A DNA stretch of 64,000 nt from assembly GCA_937974625.1 (NCBI GenBank), contig CALJVJ010000202.1, positions 1 to 64,000 on the forward strand. The letters run 5' to 3'. Made by a program: the position numbers and the translations under genes. The stretch comes from an uncultured Saprospiraceae bacterium. Lineage in GTDB: Bacteria > Bacteroidota > Bacteroidia > Chitinophagales > Saprospiraceae. The notes beneath the pieces are model-generated. The model worked only from the letters and a program-made list of their open reading frames with translations. It made no database searches and was not told where the DNA came from. Below are positions 7,418 to 17,310 of the stretch, one piece after another (within the stretch, counting starts at the first letter, position 1; the number at the start of each line of letters is the position of its first letter).

Positions 7418-10400
7418 ATGCATTTAAAAGCAATATTCCTATTCATTGGGTTGGCCTTATGTTTGAACCTTTCTGCCCAAGACAAAAAAAAGAAAAAAGA
7501 CTGGGAAGTCAGTAATCCTCCAGGAGATAGTTGGAATTGGAAAGAGGTGAAGTTTACCACAGATGAAGGAACGTGGATGAGTTTGGATGTCAGTCCAGAT
7601 GGAAAAACGATAGTTTTTGATATGTTGGGAGATATTTATACGATGCCGATTGGTGGTGGAAAAGCCACACCAATTCGTCAGAATATCGCATGGGAAGTAC
7701 AACCAAGGTTTAGCCCTGATGGTCAAAAAATCTTGTTTACTTCTGACCACGGCGGCGGAGATAATATTTGGACAATGTCGCCAAATGGGGAGGCTGCCAA
7801 ACAAATTACAAAGGAAGATTTTCGCTTATTGAATAATGCAGCTTGGACACCAGATGGGCAATATATAGTAGCTAGAAAACACTTTACTTCTGGTCGGTCT
7901 TTAGGGGCAGGGGAGTTGTGGATGTATCACATTACAGGAGGGAGCGGTATCCAATTGACTAAGAAAAAAAATGACCAACAAGATGTCAATGAACCAATTG
8001 TTTCTCCAGATGGACGCTACATTTATTACAGTGAGGATATGTATCCTGGTGGCTATTTTCAATATAATAAGGACCCAAATAGTCAGATTTATGTGATTAA
8101 AAGATACGACCGAGAAAAAGGAGAAACTAAGACGATTATTCGTGGACCGGGAGGAGCATTTAGACCTCAAATTTCTAATGATGGTAAAAAATTAGCCTTT
8201 CTAAAAAGAGTACGCACCAAAACAGTTTTATACATCCATGATTTAGAAACAGGAGAAGAATTTCCTTTGTTTGACAAATTAAGTAAGGACCAACAGGAAG
8301 CTTGGGCTATTTTCGGTGTGTACCCTGGATTTGATTGGAGCCCAAATGATAAAGACATTATTATCCAAGGTTTGGGTAAGATTTGGAACGTACCCGTGGC
8401 GATTGCAAGTGGCGCTAAGATTGCACCCGTTCAAATTCCTTTTACGGTAGAAGTTAAAAATAAAGTGGCAGAAACGGTTCGATTTAAAAATGATGCCTAT
8501 ACGGACAAAATGACCGTCAAGGCTATAAGAAATGTGGTGACAGCACCTAATGGAAAGTACATTTTATTTAACGCATTAGGACAATTGTGGAAAAAGGATT
8601 TGCCAAATGGTACCCCTCAACCATTGATGACAAGGGCTTCTCGCCAAAGAGAAGCAATCGGACAACCAGCCTTTAAGTCAGAACCTGCATTTTCCCCAGA
8701 CGGCAATTCCATAGCCTATGTAACTTGGGAAGATGAAGAAATGGGGACTGTTCAGACTTATAATATGGCTACTAAAAGCAGTAAAACCTTAACTACCAAA
8801 AAAGGCATTTATCGAACGCCAAGTTATTCGCCTGATGGCAAAATGATTGTGTTTAGAAAAGATGGAGGCAATAGTCATCAAGGGTTTGTGCATTGCAAAG
8901 AACCTGGTATTTATACCGTAATGGCGGATGGCAGTAGCGAACCAAAATTTGTTCATCCAACAGGTTCCTTTCCCATTTTTAATGCCAAAGGCGATAGAAT
9001 CTTTTACCAAGGAGGAGGATATATTTTCGGCAGTTTGACGAAAAGCGTTCAAAGTGTCAACTTAAATGGTAAAGATAAAATCGAGCATTTTGATGGAAAA
9101 TATACCCAACGATATATAATTAGTCCTGATAATCAATGGGTTGCGTGGTCAGAGCTATTTAAAGTATACATAGCTCCATTTCCAAAGACGGGTAAAAAAG
9201 TAGGTTTAACTTCTAAGACAAAAGCCGTACCTGTAGCACAAGTCGCTAAAGATGCAGGGATTAATATCCATTGGTCTCCAGATAGTAAAAAGTTATGTTG
9301 GACACTAGGAGAGGAATACTTTGAAGATAACTTAACAGAAAGATTTAAATTTTTGGAAGGTAGCTCAGACAAATTACCTCCTATGGATTCTGTAGGTATC
9401 AAAGTGAATTTAGAAGTTAATAGCGATAAGCCAAAAGGCATGTTGGCATTAACCAATGCTCGTATCATTACAATGGAAGGTGATAAAGTGATAGAAAATG
9501 GGACGGTCTTAATCGATGGTAATAAAATAAAGGCAGTAGGTGCAAAAGTGAGTGTCCCTGCAGGTACTAAAACCATTGATTGTGAAGGTAAAACGATTAT
9601 GCCCGGCATCATGGATGTACATGCCCATAGTGGTAATTTTCGTTATGGTTTGAATCCTCAAAAACAGTGGGAATATTACGCTAATCTAGCCTATGGAGTC
9701 ACCACCTCTCATGACCCATCGGTTAATACAGAAATGGCTTTTTCAAATGCCGAATTAATCAAAGTAGGAGGAATGGTTGGCCCAAGATTATTTAGCACAG
9801 GTACCATTATTTATGGAGCGGATGGTGATTTTAAGGCAGTGATTAATAATTTAGAAGATGCCAAATCTGCATTGCGAAGAACCCAAGCATTCGGTGCTTT
9901 CTCCGTAAAAAGCTATAATCAACCTAGACGTAATCAACGGCAACAAGTCATTGCGGCGGCAAAAGAATTAGGTATTTTGGTCGTGCCAGAAGGTGGTTCT
10001 TTTTTTCAACATAATCTAAGTATGGTCATGGATGGACATACAGGAGTCGAGCACAATATTCCAGTAGTCCCATTATATAAAGATGTAACCAACTTTTGGG
10101 CAGCCACGAATGCGCACAATACGCCAACTTTAGTAGTCAATTATGCGAGTGTCAGTGGAGAATATTATTGGTATCAAACGACCAATGTTTGGGAAAAAGA
10201 AAGATTATTGAGTTTTACCCCTAGAAATGTAGTAGACAGTCGCGCTAGACATCGTAAGATGTTGCCCATGGAAGAATACGAAAATGGACATATATTGACT
10301 TCCAAAAGTTTGAAAAAATTAACGGACCAAGGCGTAAAAATTAACTTAGGTGCACATGGACAATTGCAAGGTTTAGGAGCACATTGGGAATTATGGATGC

Positions 10401-10744
10401 TCCAGCAAGGCGGTATGACGAATATGGAAGCGCTAAAATGTGCAACTATTAATGGTGCAGAATATTTAGGTATGAGCCATCAATTAGGGTCCATCAAAGA
10501 AGGGAAGTTAGCAGATATTATCGTTTTAGACAAGAACCCTTTAGAAGATATAAAAAATTCAGAATCAGTTATTTATACAATGGTCAATGGCCGGTTGTAT
10601 GACTCTGCGACAATGAATGAAATTGGGAATTATGATACAAAACGAACCCAGTTTTATTTTGAAAAGGCGGGAAGTGGAAATGGCTTTCCTTATTATTTAG
10701 AAACAGGAAGTCATATGATGCCACAGTGTTGTCAGCGGAATTAA
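7418..10744 (+). CDS. Secreted TolB-like propeller fused to an amidohydrolase
   Basis: A 1108-residue two-part protein with a signal peptide (MHLKAIFLFIGLALCLNLSAQ). Residues ~40-640 hold repeated PD40/TolB-type blades (SPDGKTIVFDMLGDIY, FSPDGQKILFTSDHG, SPDGRYIYYSEDM and more), as in the propeller of TolB and prolyl oligopeptidases. Residues ~690-1085 are an amidohydrolase of the imidazolonepropionase/prolidase type: LTNARIITMEGDKVIENGTV, the metal-binding H735-A-H737 in MDVHAHSG, and GKLADIIVLDKNPL near the C-terminus. Hydrolysis of a peptide-like or cyclic amide bond in the periplasm or outside the cell is inferred from the family; the substrate is unknown. Well-formed stop, with a large palindromic element directly downstream. 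Confidence 0.92.
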   Translation: MHLKAIFLFIGLALCLNLSAQDKKKKKDWEVSNPPGDSWNWKEVKFTTDEGTWMSLDVSPDGKTIVFDMLGDIYTMPIGGGKATPIRQNIAWEVQPRFSPDGQKILFTSDHGGGDNIWTMSPNGEAAKQITKEDFRLLNNAAWTPDGQYIVARKHFTSGRSLGAGELWMYHITGGSGIQLTKKKNDQQDVNEPIVSPDGRYIYYSEDMYPGGYFQYNKDPNSQIYVIKRYDREKGETKTIIRGPGGAFRPQISNDGKKLAFLKRVRTKTVLYIHDLETGEEFPLFDKLSKDQQEAWAIFGVYPGFDWSPNDKDIIIQGLGKIWNVPVAIASGAKIAPVQIPFTVEVKNKVAETVRFKNDAYTDKMTVKAIRNVVTAPNGKYILFNALGQLWKKDLPNGTPQPLMTRASRQREAIGQPAFKSEPAFSPDGNSIAYVTWEDEEMGTVQTYNMATKSSKTLTTKKGIYRTPSYSPDGKMIVFRKDGGNSHQGFVHCKEPGIYTVMADGSSEPKFVHPTGSFPIFNAKGDRIFYQGGGYIFGSLTKSVQSVNLNGKDKIEHFDGKYTQRYIISPDNQWVAWSELFKVYIAPFPKTGKKVGLTSKTKAVPVAQVAKDAGINIHWSPDSKKLCWTLGEEYFEDNLTERFKFLEGSSDKLPPMDSVGIKVNLEVNSDKPKGMLALTNARIITMEGDKVIENGTVLIDGNKIKAVGAKVSVPAGTKTIDCEGKTIMPGIMDVHAHSGNFRYGLNPQKQWEYYANLAYGVTTSHDPSVNTEMAFSNAELIKVGGMVGPRLFSTGTIIYGADGDFKAVINNLEDAKSALRRTQAFGAFSVKSYNQPRRNQRQQVIAAAKELGILVVPEGGSFFQHNLSMVMDGHTGVEHNIPVVPLYKDVTNFWAATNAHNTPTLVVNYASVSGEYYWYQTTNVWEKERLLSFTPRNVVDSRARHRKMLPMEEYENGHILTSKSLKKLTDQGVKINLGAHGQLQGLGAHWELWMLQQGGMTNMEALKCATINGAEYLGMSHQLGSIKEGKLADIIVLDKNPLEDIKNSESVIYTMVNGRLYDSATMNEIGNYDTKRTQFYFEKAGSGNGFPYYLETGSHMMPQCCQRN

Positions 10745-10770
10745 ATAGGATAGGGGTTTTTAATAAACCG

Positions 10771-11036
10771 AATCATAAATTTTACATCATACATCATAAA
10801 TCCATCACGTTTAAATTAAAGATGGATTGTGATTATTCAGGAGACATTTATTTTGCGAGATAGGAACACGAGAAGCAAAAAAAATAAGTGTTTTCTGAAT
10901 AACTTTGACCTAAAACCTTGAAAAAACAACTCTTTTTCTTGCTATGCACTTTTCCTAACCCGCATAAGAGATGTCTCTTCAAGGTTTGCTGAACGGTCAC
11001 GATGGATTTATGATATATGAACTATGATTTATGATT
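10771..11036. repeat. 266-bp nested palindrome (three-way-junction element)
   Basis: The gap between two convergent genes is filled by a nested inverted repeat. Outer arms of about 39 bases (10771-10809 and 10999-11036) pair imperfectly through cataaatccatc and gatggatttatg. Inside lie two separate hairpins: 10833-10902 (ttattcag...ctgaataa) and 10913-10987 (aaaccttgaa...ttcaaggttt). As RNA or cruciform DNA this would form a stem with two branches. No open frame is present. It may act as a two-way terminator, or be a non-autonomous mobile element. Confidence 0.7.
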
Positions 11037-11068
11037 TGGGATTCATGCATACCCAAGCATTTTTGGCA

Positions 11069-11797
11069 CTAAGCCCCAAGCGCCAAAAATGCCAAAGCAG
11101 CTAAAATACCTCCTAGAAAAGGGCCGACGACAGGCACCCAAGCATAGCCCCAATCATTATCACCTTTCCGAGGAATTGGTAAAATAGCATGCATTATTCT
11201 TGGAGATAAATCTCTAGCGGGGTTAATGGCATAGCCTGTATTTCCGCCTAAACTCAAACCAATTGCTAAGACCAATAAAGCAACAGACAAACCATCTAAA
11301 GAGCCTAGGGAAGCAGATTGGGCACCGACTTGTGCACCTGCAATATGAAAGCAACCAAACACTAAAACAAAGGTCCCAATAATCTCTCCAATGAGGTTGG
11401 ATATTGGATTTCTAATAGCAGGAGCCGTTGCGAAAGTACCTAATTTAGTAGGCCCATCTGCAGTTTCTGCATAATGGTCTTTATAATGTAACCAAACTAA
11501 AAAGGCCCCAATTGCTGCGCCTAAAAATTGAGCCAATAAATATTGAGGAACTAAAGCCCAATCAAAAGAGCCAGCGACTGCAAAACCAATGGTAACTGCA
11601 GGATTGATATGAGCACCACTATTACCTGCCGATGCGATGAAAACACCTGCAAAAACGGCCATAGCCCAGCCAAAAGTGATGACTATCCAGCCCGAATCTT
11701 TACCGTTGGTTTTATCTAAAGATACATTGGCACAAACGCCCCCGCCCAATAAAACTAGGACTATTGTACCTAAAAGCTCTCCTAAAAAAGGTGTCAT
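11069..11797 (-). CDS. Aquaglyceroporin (GlpF-like MIP channel)
   Basis: A 242-residue inner-membrane channel of the MIP family with six hydrophobic segments and the two half-helix motifs: NPAV in GAHINPAVTIGFAV, and NPARDLSPR. The Asp directly after the second NPAR is the mark of glycerol facilitators rather than of strict water channels, which supports a GlpF-type role in passive uptake of glycerol or other small polyols. Length is normal for the family. No glycerol kinase or glycerol-3-phosphate dehydrogenase lies next to it, so its physiological partner is not visible here. The upstream gene on the same strand is separated by a palindromic terminator-like element, so this gene probably has its own promoter. 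Confidence 0.88.
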   Translation of the reverse strand: MTPFLGELLGTIVLVLLGGGVCANVSLDKTNGKDSGWIVITFGWAMAVFAGVFIASAGNSGAHINPAVTIGFAVAGSFDWALVPQYLLAQFLGAAIGAFLVWLHYKDHYAETADGPTKLGTFATAPAIRNPISNLIGEIIGTFVLVFGCFHIAGAQVGAQSASLGSLDGLSVALLVLAIGLSLGGNTGYAINPARDLSPRIMHAILPIPRKGDNDWGYAWVPVVGPFLGGILAALAFLALGA

Positions 11798-11890
11798 ATT
11801 ATTTCGTTTTGTTTGTTAAAATCTATTGAAATCAAATAATTAATTGCGAAAAATAGCTTTTAGTCAGGGATTATCAAAAGAAAATTATGT

Positions 11891-11996
11891 TTAAATGATG
11901 AATGATGAACTATGAATTCGGTTAATTGCCAAAAAACCTTATTTGCAGAATTCATCGTTCATAGTTTATTGTTCATCGTTAAAAAAATCATTTAAA
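11891..11996. repeat. Imperfect palindrome between two minus-strand genes
   Basis: The arms ttaaatgat (11891-11899) and atcatttaa (11987-11995) are exact inverted copies. Inside them gatgaactatgaattc (11904-11919) pairs with gaattcatcgttcatag and following bases (11949-11979) with small bulges. The element overlaps the last codons of the amino-acid symporter gene (stop at 11988-11990) and could terminate its transcription before the aquaporin gene. It resembles in style, not in sequence, the other long palindromes of this window. Confidence 0.6.
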
Positions 11997-13553
11997 TCGC
12001 TTAATCGTCCCATCTTTCAACCGTTGTTGGTAGCTCATTAACTCCTTTTTCACAATTGGCGCTAAAATGTACAAACCAATAATATTAGGTAAAGCCACCA
12101 AAAAGACCATCGCATCAGAGAAATCCAATACCGCATCTAATTTCATCATACAACCCAATGCCACGAAGCAGCAAAAGATGATTTTGAAAATATTTTCTGC
12201 TAAACTTGATTCCCCAAAAAGATAGGTCCATCCTTTTAGTCCGTAATAGGACCAAGAAATCATGGTAGAAAAAGCAAATAGAATAGCGATAAAAGATAGG
12301 GGAACAACAGACCAACTAATATTTGCCGCAAATGCTTTGGAGGTTAACTCAACCCCTTGCACACCTGAACCTGCCAATCCTGGCTCATAAACAGTGGTTA
12401 GAATGACCAAACCTGTCATCGTGCAAATAACCACGGTGTCAATAAATGGTTCTAATAAAGCCACGTAGCCTTCTGTAACAGGCTCATTAGTTTTTACAGC
12501 AGAATGCACAATAGAGGCGGAGCCGATGCCTGCTTCATTCGAGAAAACTGCTCGTTTAAATCCTAAAACCATGACGCCAATCATTCCGCCCGTCATACCT
12601 TCTGGTGTAAATGCTTGTGTAAAAATGGCCTGGAATGCCCAAGGCACTTTATTTATATTCATTAAAATGATAGCCAATGCAAAAGCGACATAAGTCACCC
12701 CCATAAAGGGGACTAATTTACCAGTTACTTTAGCAATACTCTTTAATCCACCTAAAATTACGGCTCCGACTAAAATGGCTATGACACCACCAAATAACCA
12801 GCCTTTATTAGCAAACCAGCTTTCTGCCCCTCCTGTTATAAATACAAATTGCTCGAAAGCTTGATTGGATTGGAACATATTACCGATGCCCATACAACCA
12901 ATTACCATCGAAATTGCATAGAAAACACCTAATGGTTTGGCAATAGCGTTCAATCCTCTTGCGCTTAATCCTTTTTCTAAATAATACATGGGGCCACCAG
13001 AAATACTGCCATCTGGTTTTACTTTTCGATACATCACACCGAGCACACATTCGATAAATTTGGTAGACATACCCATTAAACCTGCGAAAATCATCCAAAA
13101 TATAGCTCCTGGGCCACCAATCGTAATCAAAATAGCCACACCGCCAATATTACCAATACCAACTGTTCCTGAAAGTGCAGTAGCCAATGCCTGAAAGTGA
13201 CTAACTTCTCCGACATCTTTACCATCAGAATAATCGCCTTTGACTAAACTAATCGCATGTTTAAATCCCGTTAAATTTAGAAACTTAAAATAAAATGTAA
13301 AGAAGACGGCAGCACCTACTAACCAAAGTACGATTAAGGGAACTTCTGCCCCAAACATTTCTATACTAAAGAAAATGAAATCACTCAAGGCTTTGGTGAT
13401 AGGCTTAAAAGCCCTGTTTATGGTTTCATCGAGGCCTTGTGCAGATAAATTTAATGGTCCTAGAAAAAGGAATAAGATTAAGGAGCAATAGCGAAGCGAA
13501 TGCTTTATAAAAATGTTAATCATTGTAGGCAGTCTAGCTTTATTTTTTGTCAA
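11988..13553 (-). CDS. Sodium:alanine/glycine symporter (AGCS family)
   Basis: A 521-residue amino-acid carrier of the AGCS (DagA/AlsT) family, which imports alanine or glycine with sodium ions. Diagnostic segments are TALSGTVGIGNIGGVA near residue 130, GMSTKFIECVLGVMYR and SISGGPMYYLEKGL, then FSNEAGIGSASIVHSAVKT. About 10-11 hydrophobic segments follow a long N-terminal hydrophobic stretch (YCSLILFLFLGPLNLSAQG) that resembles a signal peptide; this extension is unusual for the family. The Met at residue 11 (13523) is an alternative start giving MINIFIKHSLRYCS. The gene is monocistronic, with 350 bases of non-coding sequence (13554-13903) separating it from the divergent leuA; I see nothing there beyond AT-rich promoter-like sequence. 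Confidence 0.92.
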   Translation of the reverse strand: MTKNKARLPTMINIFIKHSLRYCSLILFLFLGPLNLSAQGLDETINRAFKPITKALSDFIFFSIEMFGAEVPLIVLWLVGAAVFFTFYFKFLNLTGFKHAISLVKGDYSDGKDVGEVSHFQALATALSGTVGIGNIGGVAILITIGGPGAIFWMIFAGLMGMSTKFIECVLGVMYRKVKPDGSISGGPMYYLEKGLSARGLNAIAKPLGVFYAISMVIGCMGIGNMFQSNQAFEQFVFITGGAESWFANKGWLFGGVIAILVGAVILGGLKSIAKVTGKLVPFMGVTYVAFALAIILMNINKVPWAFQAIFTQAFTPEGMTGGMIGVMVLGFKRAVFSNEAGIGSASIVHSAVKTNEPVTEGYVALLEPFIDTVVICTMTGLVILTTVYEPGLAGSGVQGVELTSKAFAANISWSVVPLSFIAILFAFSTMISWSYYGLKGWTYLFGESSLAENIFKIIFCCFVALGCMMKLDAVLDFSDAMVFLVALPNIIGLYILAPIVKKELMSYQQRLKDGTIKRFK

Positions 13554-13903
13554 AGAAAGCGGAATATAGCGAAATGATAAGACAATACAAACTATTTTAT
13601 AGAGCGTAGTTTATTGTGAAGGCTTACCAATTGATAAAGTAAGTATTGCACGCTTTAAAATTATATGCAGCTTGTTTTACGCCCCTATTCGATGACTTTA
13701 GCTGGAAATGAATGCCTTTAATAAGTTTGGACACCGTAAAAAATACCATTTTCAATACTTTTTTTTGATAAAAATACTAGCATCACAATATCTTATTCAA
13801 TACATTTGCTACATATACTTATATAATCAATTATTACAGAGTGAATAATTTGCCAAATATTATTGGTTAATTCATTAATAAACACAAATTAATTTAAAGT
13901 CTT

Positions 13904-15457
13904 ATGTCTATGTCTGGTGAAAAGGTTTGGGTGTTTGATACTACCCTTCGAGACGGCGAGCAAGTTCCTGGCTGCCAATTAAATACTCAGGAAAAAATTG
14001 AAATTGCTAAGCAACTAGAAACGCTGGGCGTGGATATTATTGAGGCAGGTTTTCCAATTTCTAGTCCTGGTGATTTTCAATCGGTCAGAGCGATATCCAA
14101 AGCAGTGTCAGATACTATTGTTTGTGGATTGACAAGAGCAGTATTGAAAGACATTGATGTAGCTGCTGATGCACTTAAGTATGCGAAGAGACCTCGAATT
14201 CATACTGGGATTGGAGCTTCTGATTTTCACATCAAACACAAATTTAATAGCACAAGAGAGGATGTAATTGAAAGAGGCGTCAGAGCCGTAAAACATGCCA
14301 AAAAGTATGTTGAAGATATTGAATTTTATGCAGAAGACGCAGGTCGTGCAGATAATGTATTTTTAGCTAGAATGATTGAAGCAGTTATTGCTGCGGGGGC
14401 TACAGTCGTTAATATTCCAGATACCACTGGATACTGTTTACCACATCAATATGGTGAAAAAATTAAGTTTTTAAAAGAGAATGTTTCTAATATTCATAAG
14501 GCAATAATTTCTGTTCATTGTCATAACGATTTAGGAATGGCAACCGCCAATACTATTGCAGGAGTGATGAATGGTGCTCGACAAGTTGAAGTAACGATTA
14601 ATGGAATAGGGGAGCGTGCGGGTAACACTTCCTTAGAAGAAGTTGCTATGGTATTGAAGACCCACCAAATGGGCTATCATACTCGGATTAATTCTCAAAA
14701 GATATATCCGCTAAGTATGTTGGTGTCTAAAATGATGCGGATGCCGATTCAACCTAATAAGGCAATAGTCGGCCGAAATGCTTTTGCGCATTCCTCAGGC
14801 ATTCACCAAGATGGAGTATTAAAAAATAGAGATAATTACGAAATTATCGCACCAGAAATGGTTGGCGTACCTAAGAACTCTATAATTTTGACGGCAAGAA
14901 GTGGTCGACATGCTTTAAAATATCACCTAGAAAGATTGGGGTATGTACAGACCCCTAAAGAATTGTCAGAGACCTACGAACAATTCTTAGTGATTGCGGA
15001 TGGCAAAAAAGATGTGACAGATGATGACTTGTTAGAATTGATGCAAGGCACTGCTAAAACTGGTTTAATAGAATTAGACCACTTACAAGTTACTTGTGGA
15101 GAATCTTTAACACCAACAGCTACCGTTCATTTGAAAATGGGTGTAGAAGTTAAAAAGGCAAGTGCTATTGGGAATGGGCCATTTAATGCCGCGTGTATTG
15201 CTATCGATACTATTTTGCAAGAACAAATTGATTTAGAAGATTATCTGGTGCAATCAAATATCAATAGAAGTTACGACACAGCAAAAGTGCACGTTAAAGC
15301 TCGACATAATAATAAATCTTACGTTGGGTTCGGGGTACATGAAGATATTGTGACCGCCTCCGTTTATGCCTATTTAGATGCTATTAATAAAATTACCGCT
15401 TTGACCGTCCATATTCCTGTGGAGGAAGAAGCCGAAGTTGAAGAAGTGAAGGCATAA
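13904..15457 (+). CDS. leuA: 2-isopropylmalate synthase
   Basis: A 517-residue enzyme that condenses acetyl-CoA with 2-oxoisovalerate in the first committed step of leucine synthesis. Seen in sequence: the HMGL/DRE-TIM motif [15 protein letters not shown] at residues ~12-26, the metal-binding [12 protein letters not shown] near residue 205, [13 protein letters not shown] near 235, and a C-terminal regulatory (LeuA dimer) domain from about residue 390. The overall form is that of Bacteroidota LeuA rather than citramalate or homocitrate synthase, though these relatives are close. No leuB, leuC, leuD or other leucine genes are adjacent, so it is a detached member of the pathway here. No leucine-rich leader peptide was found upstream. 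A strong hairpin terminator follows at 15477-15517. Confidence 0.93.
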   Translation: MSMSGEKVWVFDTTLRDGEQVPGCQLNTQEKIEIAKQLETLGVDIIEAGFPISSPGDFQSVRAISKAVSDTIVCGLTRAVLKDIDVAADALKYAKRPRIHTGIGASDFHIKHKFNSTREDVIERGVRAVKHAKKYVEDIEFYAEDAGRADNVFLARMIEAVIAAGATVVNIPDTTGYCLPHQYGEKIKFLKENVSNIHKAIISVHCHNDLGMATANTIAGVMNGARQVEVTINGIGERAGNTSLEEVAMVLKTHQMGYHTRINSQKIYPLSMLVSKMMRMPIQPNKAIVGRNAFAHSSGIHQDGVLKNRDNYEIIAPEMVGVPKNSIILTARSGRHALKYHLERLGYVQTPKELSETYEQFLVIADGKKDVTDDDLLELMQGTAKTGLIELDHLQVTCGESLTPTATVHLKMGVEVKKASAIGNGPFNAACIAIDTILQEQIDLEDYLVQSNINRSYDTAKVHVKARHNNKSYVGFGVHEDIVTASVYAYLDAINKITALTVHIPVEEEAEVEEVKA

Positions 15458-15476
15458 AATAAGATTTTTAGGCTTC

Positions 15477-15517
15477 AAAAAATGGTCAGTCCTTGTTTAG
15501 GGTTGGCCATTTTTTTG
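15477..15517 (+). terminator. Rho-independent terminator of leuA
   Basis: A stem with aatggtcagtcc on the left and ggttggccatt on the right (two mismatches), preceded by a run of A and followed by seven T residues (15511-15517). It starts 20 bases after the leuA stop codon. Confidence 0.8.
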
Positions 15518-15608
15518 TGAAAGACTGTATGGATTAAAAATAAACCCAAAAGTGAAGTCATCCCTCAAAAGTTTAGGAAAATGACCTAAATATATTCACC
15601 TCTTTTAA

Positions 15609-15723
15609 ACACCTAGTTACAATAGTTTTATCACATAGTGAACATAGTTTAACTAAAAAGGTAGAGCTACTTTATATTTCAAAATATGATAACTATGTGC
15701 TTTTTCACTATGTGACTAGGTGG
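15609..15723. repeat. Long imperfect palindrome in the leuA-sbcD gap
   Basis: Arms cacctagt + cacatagtgaa (15610-15642, with a 14-base insertion in the left arm) and ttcactatgtgactaggtg (15704-15722) pair almost exactly; aactatgtgc (15691-15700) adds to the stem. The 561-base gap 15458-16018 holds the leuA terminator, this element, and ~300 further bases with no gene or promoter that I can support. Confidence 0.6.
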
Positions 15724-16018
15724 TAAAACCTATAAAAATTGTAGACCTAAGTTTGCTTGTCTACTTTAGTTTATAAAAAAATCTTCCCAATCACCGAGAA
15801 TAAGTCCCAAAAATAAGACCTACAAAAAATCATACCCTCCTCTTGCCTTTTTCTCCTCACAATTCCCTAATTTAGCCAGCCTAATAGGAGTTATAATTTT
15901 TTACTAAAAGTCACACAAGCCGTACTTCAACGACCTAGAACCTGAAGAAGTGTATGCTTCTGAACCGTTATAGCGGATGGGATGCTAAAAGTACGACCTA
16001 TAAAAATCCTGTCATCCT

Positions 16019-17239
16019 GTGAAATTACTACACACATCTGATTGGCACCTTGGCCAAAAATTCCTCACGAATGACCGTAAGGCGGAACACGAATTGGCAC
16101 TCGGCTGGTTAAAAGACACTATCGAAGCCGAAAAAGTGGATGCTTTAGTGGTCTCAGGAGATATTTTTGATATTGGTAACCCACCTAGTTACGCTCGTAC
16201 CTTATATTTTAGAATCCTGAAAGATTTACAAGACACTTGCTGTAGACATATTGTAATTATTGGTGGAAACCATGATTCTCCTTCCATGCTGAATGCACCA
16301 AAGGAATTATTAGAGATTTTAAATGTTCATGTTGTTGGGGCAGCTACTGGAAATATTGAGGATGAGATTGTCGAATTAAAAAATGAGAAAGGGCAATTAG
16401 AAGCAGTTATTGCCGCAGTACCATTTTTGAGAGACCGAGATATTCGACAAAGTGTATCTGGAGAAACAGGATTGGAGCGAATCGCACAAGTTCAAGCGGG
16501 TATTGTACAACATTTTCAAGATGCAGGGGCTGCAGTTCAAAAATACGCAAAGCAGAAAGTGCCAATTTTAGCAACAGGCCATTTATTTGCAAAAGGAGCC
16601 TTGGCTTCAGATAAACAAGATAATATCTATGTCGGAAATATCGAAAATATTGAAGGAGACAATTTTCCTAAAATATTTGATTATGTGGCTTTAGGGCATA
16701 TACATCGAGCGCAATTGGTAGGAGAGCAGCAACATGTGCGTTATTGTGGTTCCATCATTCCTTTAAGCTTTAGTGAAATTCAAGATAGTAAGGTTGTTTT
16801 AGTGCTTGATTTTGATGGAAAGAAATTAGCCGAAATTAAAGAAATAAAAGTACCGAGGTATAGAGAATTGGTTACATTTATAGGAGGGTTGGAATCCGTA
16901 AAAGGTAAGTTGAAGCGCTTTGATGAAAAAAGAAAAGGAGCACTAATGCCTTGGATAGATATTAGTATTGAAATGGAAGAAAATATCCCAAATTTAGATG
17001 GTGAAATTCGAGAATTCGCCAAAGATTTTTGGATGGATATTCTGAAAATACGGACACGTCGCCCGCATGCAGCATTAGAGAGTTTAGCGGAAGAAGTCAG
17101 TCTAGATGACCTTACACCAGAAGATGTATTTATGAAAAAATGTGATAGTGGAGGAGAAATGTCAGCTGATGAAAAGGCTAGTTTATTGTTGACATTCAGA
17201 GAGTTATGTGAGTCAATGGCTGTAGAAGAAGGCGTTTAA
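16019..17239 (+). CDS. sbcD: Nuclease SbcCD subunit D
   Basis: A 406-residue Mre11-type phosphoesterase, the nuclease subunit of SbcCD, which cleaves hairpins, cruciforms and protein-blocked DNA ends. The five calcineurin-like metal motifs are all visible: SDWHLGQ (residues ~7-13), GDIFD, GGNHDSP (near 88), GHLF and GHIHRAQ (near 225). The start is GTG at 16019; the next codons KLLHTSDWHLGQ match the family N-terminus exactly, so this start is well supported. sbcC follows after 71 bases on the same strand, and the two very likely form an operon. Its ability to cut palindromic cruciforms is noteworthy in a genome segment so rich in long inverted repeats. Confidence 0.95.
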   Translation: MKLLHTSDWHLGQKFLTNDRKAEHELALGWLKDTIEAEKVDALVVSGDIFDIGNPPSYARTLYFRILKDLQDTCCRHIVIIGGNHDSPSMLNAPKELLEILNVHVVGAATGNIEDEIVELKNEKGQLEAVIAAVPFLRDRDIRQSVSGETGLERIAQVQAGIVQHFQDAGAAVQKYAKQKVPILATGHLFAKGALASDKQDNIYVGNIENIEGDNFPKIFDYVALGHIHRAQLVGEQQHVRYCGSIIPLSFSEIQDSKVVLVLDFDGKKLAEIKEIKVPRYRELVTFIGGLESVKGKLKRFDEKRKGALMPWIDISIEMEENIPNLDGEIREFAKDFWMDILKIRTRRPHAALESLAEEVSLDDLTPEDVFMKKCDSGGEMSADEKASLLLTFRELCESMAVEEGV

Positions 17240-17310
17240 GTTTCAATTGTATAGGGTTAACATTAGATTTTAGATGCGGTATTAAAGAACTTTTTTAGTA
17301 TAATTAGTGA

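Noticed and set aside
9133-9612. 159-codon open frame on the minus strand
   Set aside because: Antisense to the amidohydrolase gene; no start context or known domain.
13704-13903. Leucine-responsive leader or T-box before leuA
   Set aside because: No Leu-rich short ORF, no attenuator-type alternative hairpins and no T-box-like sequence could be seen.
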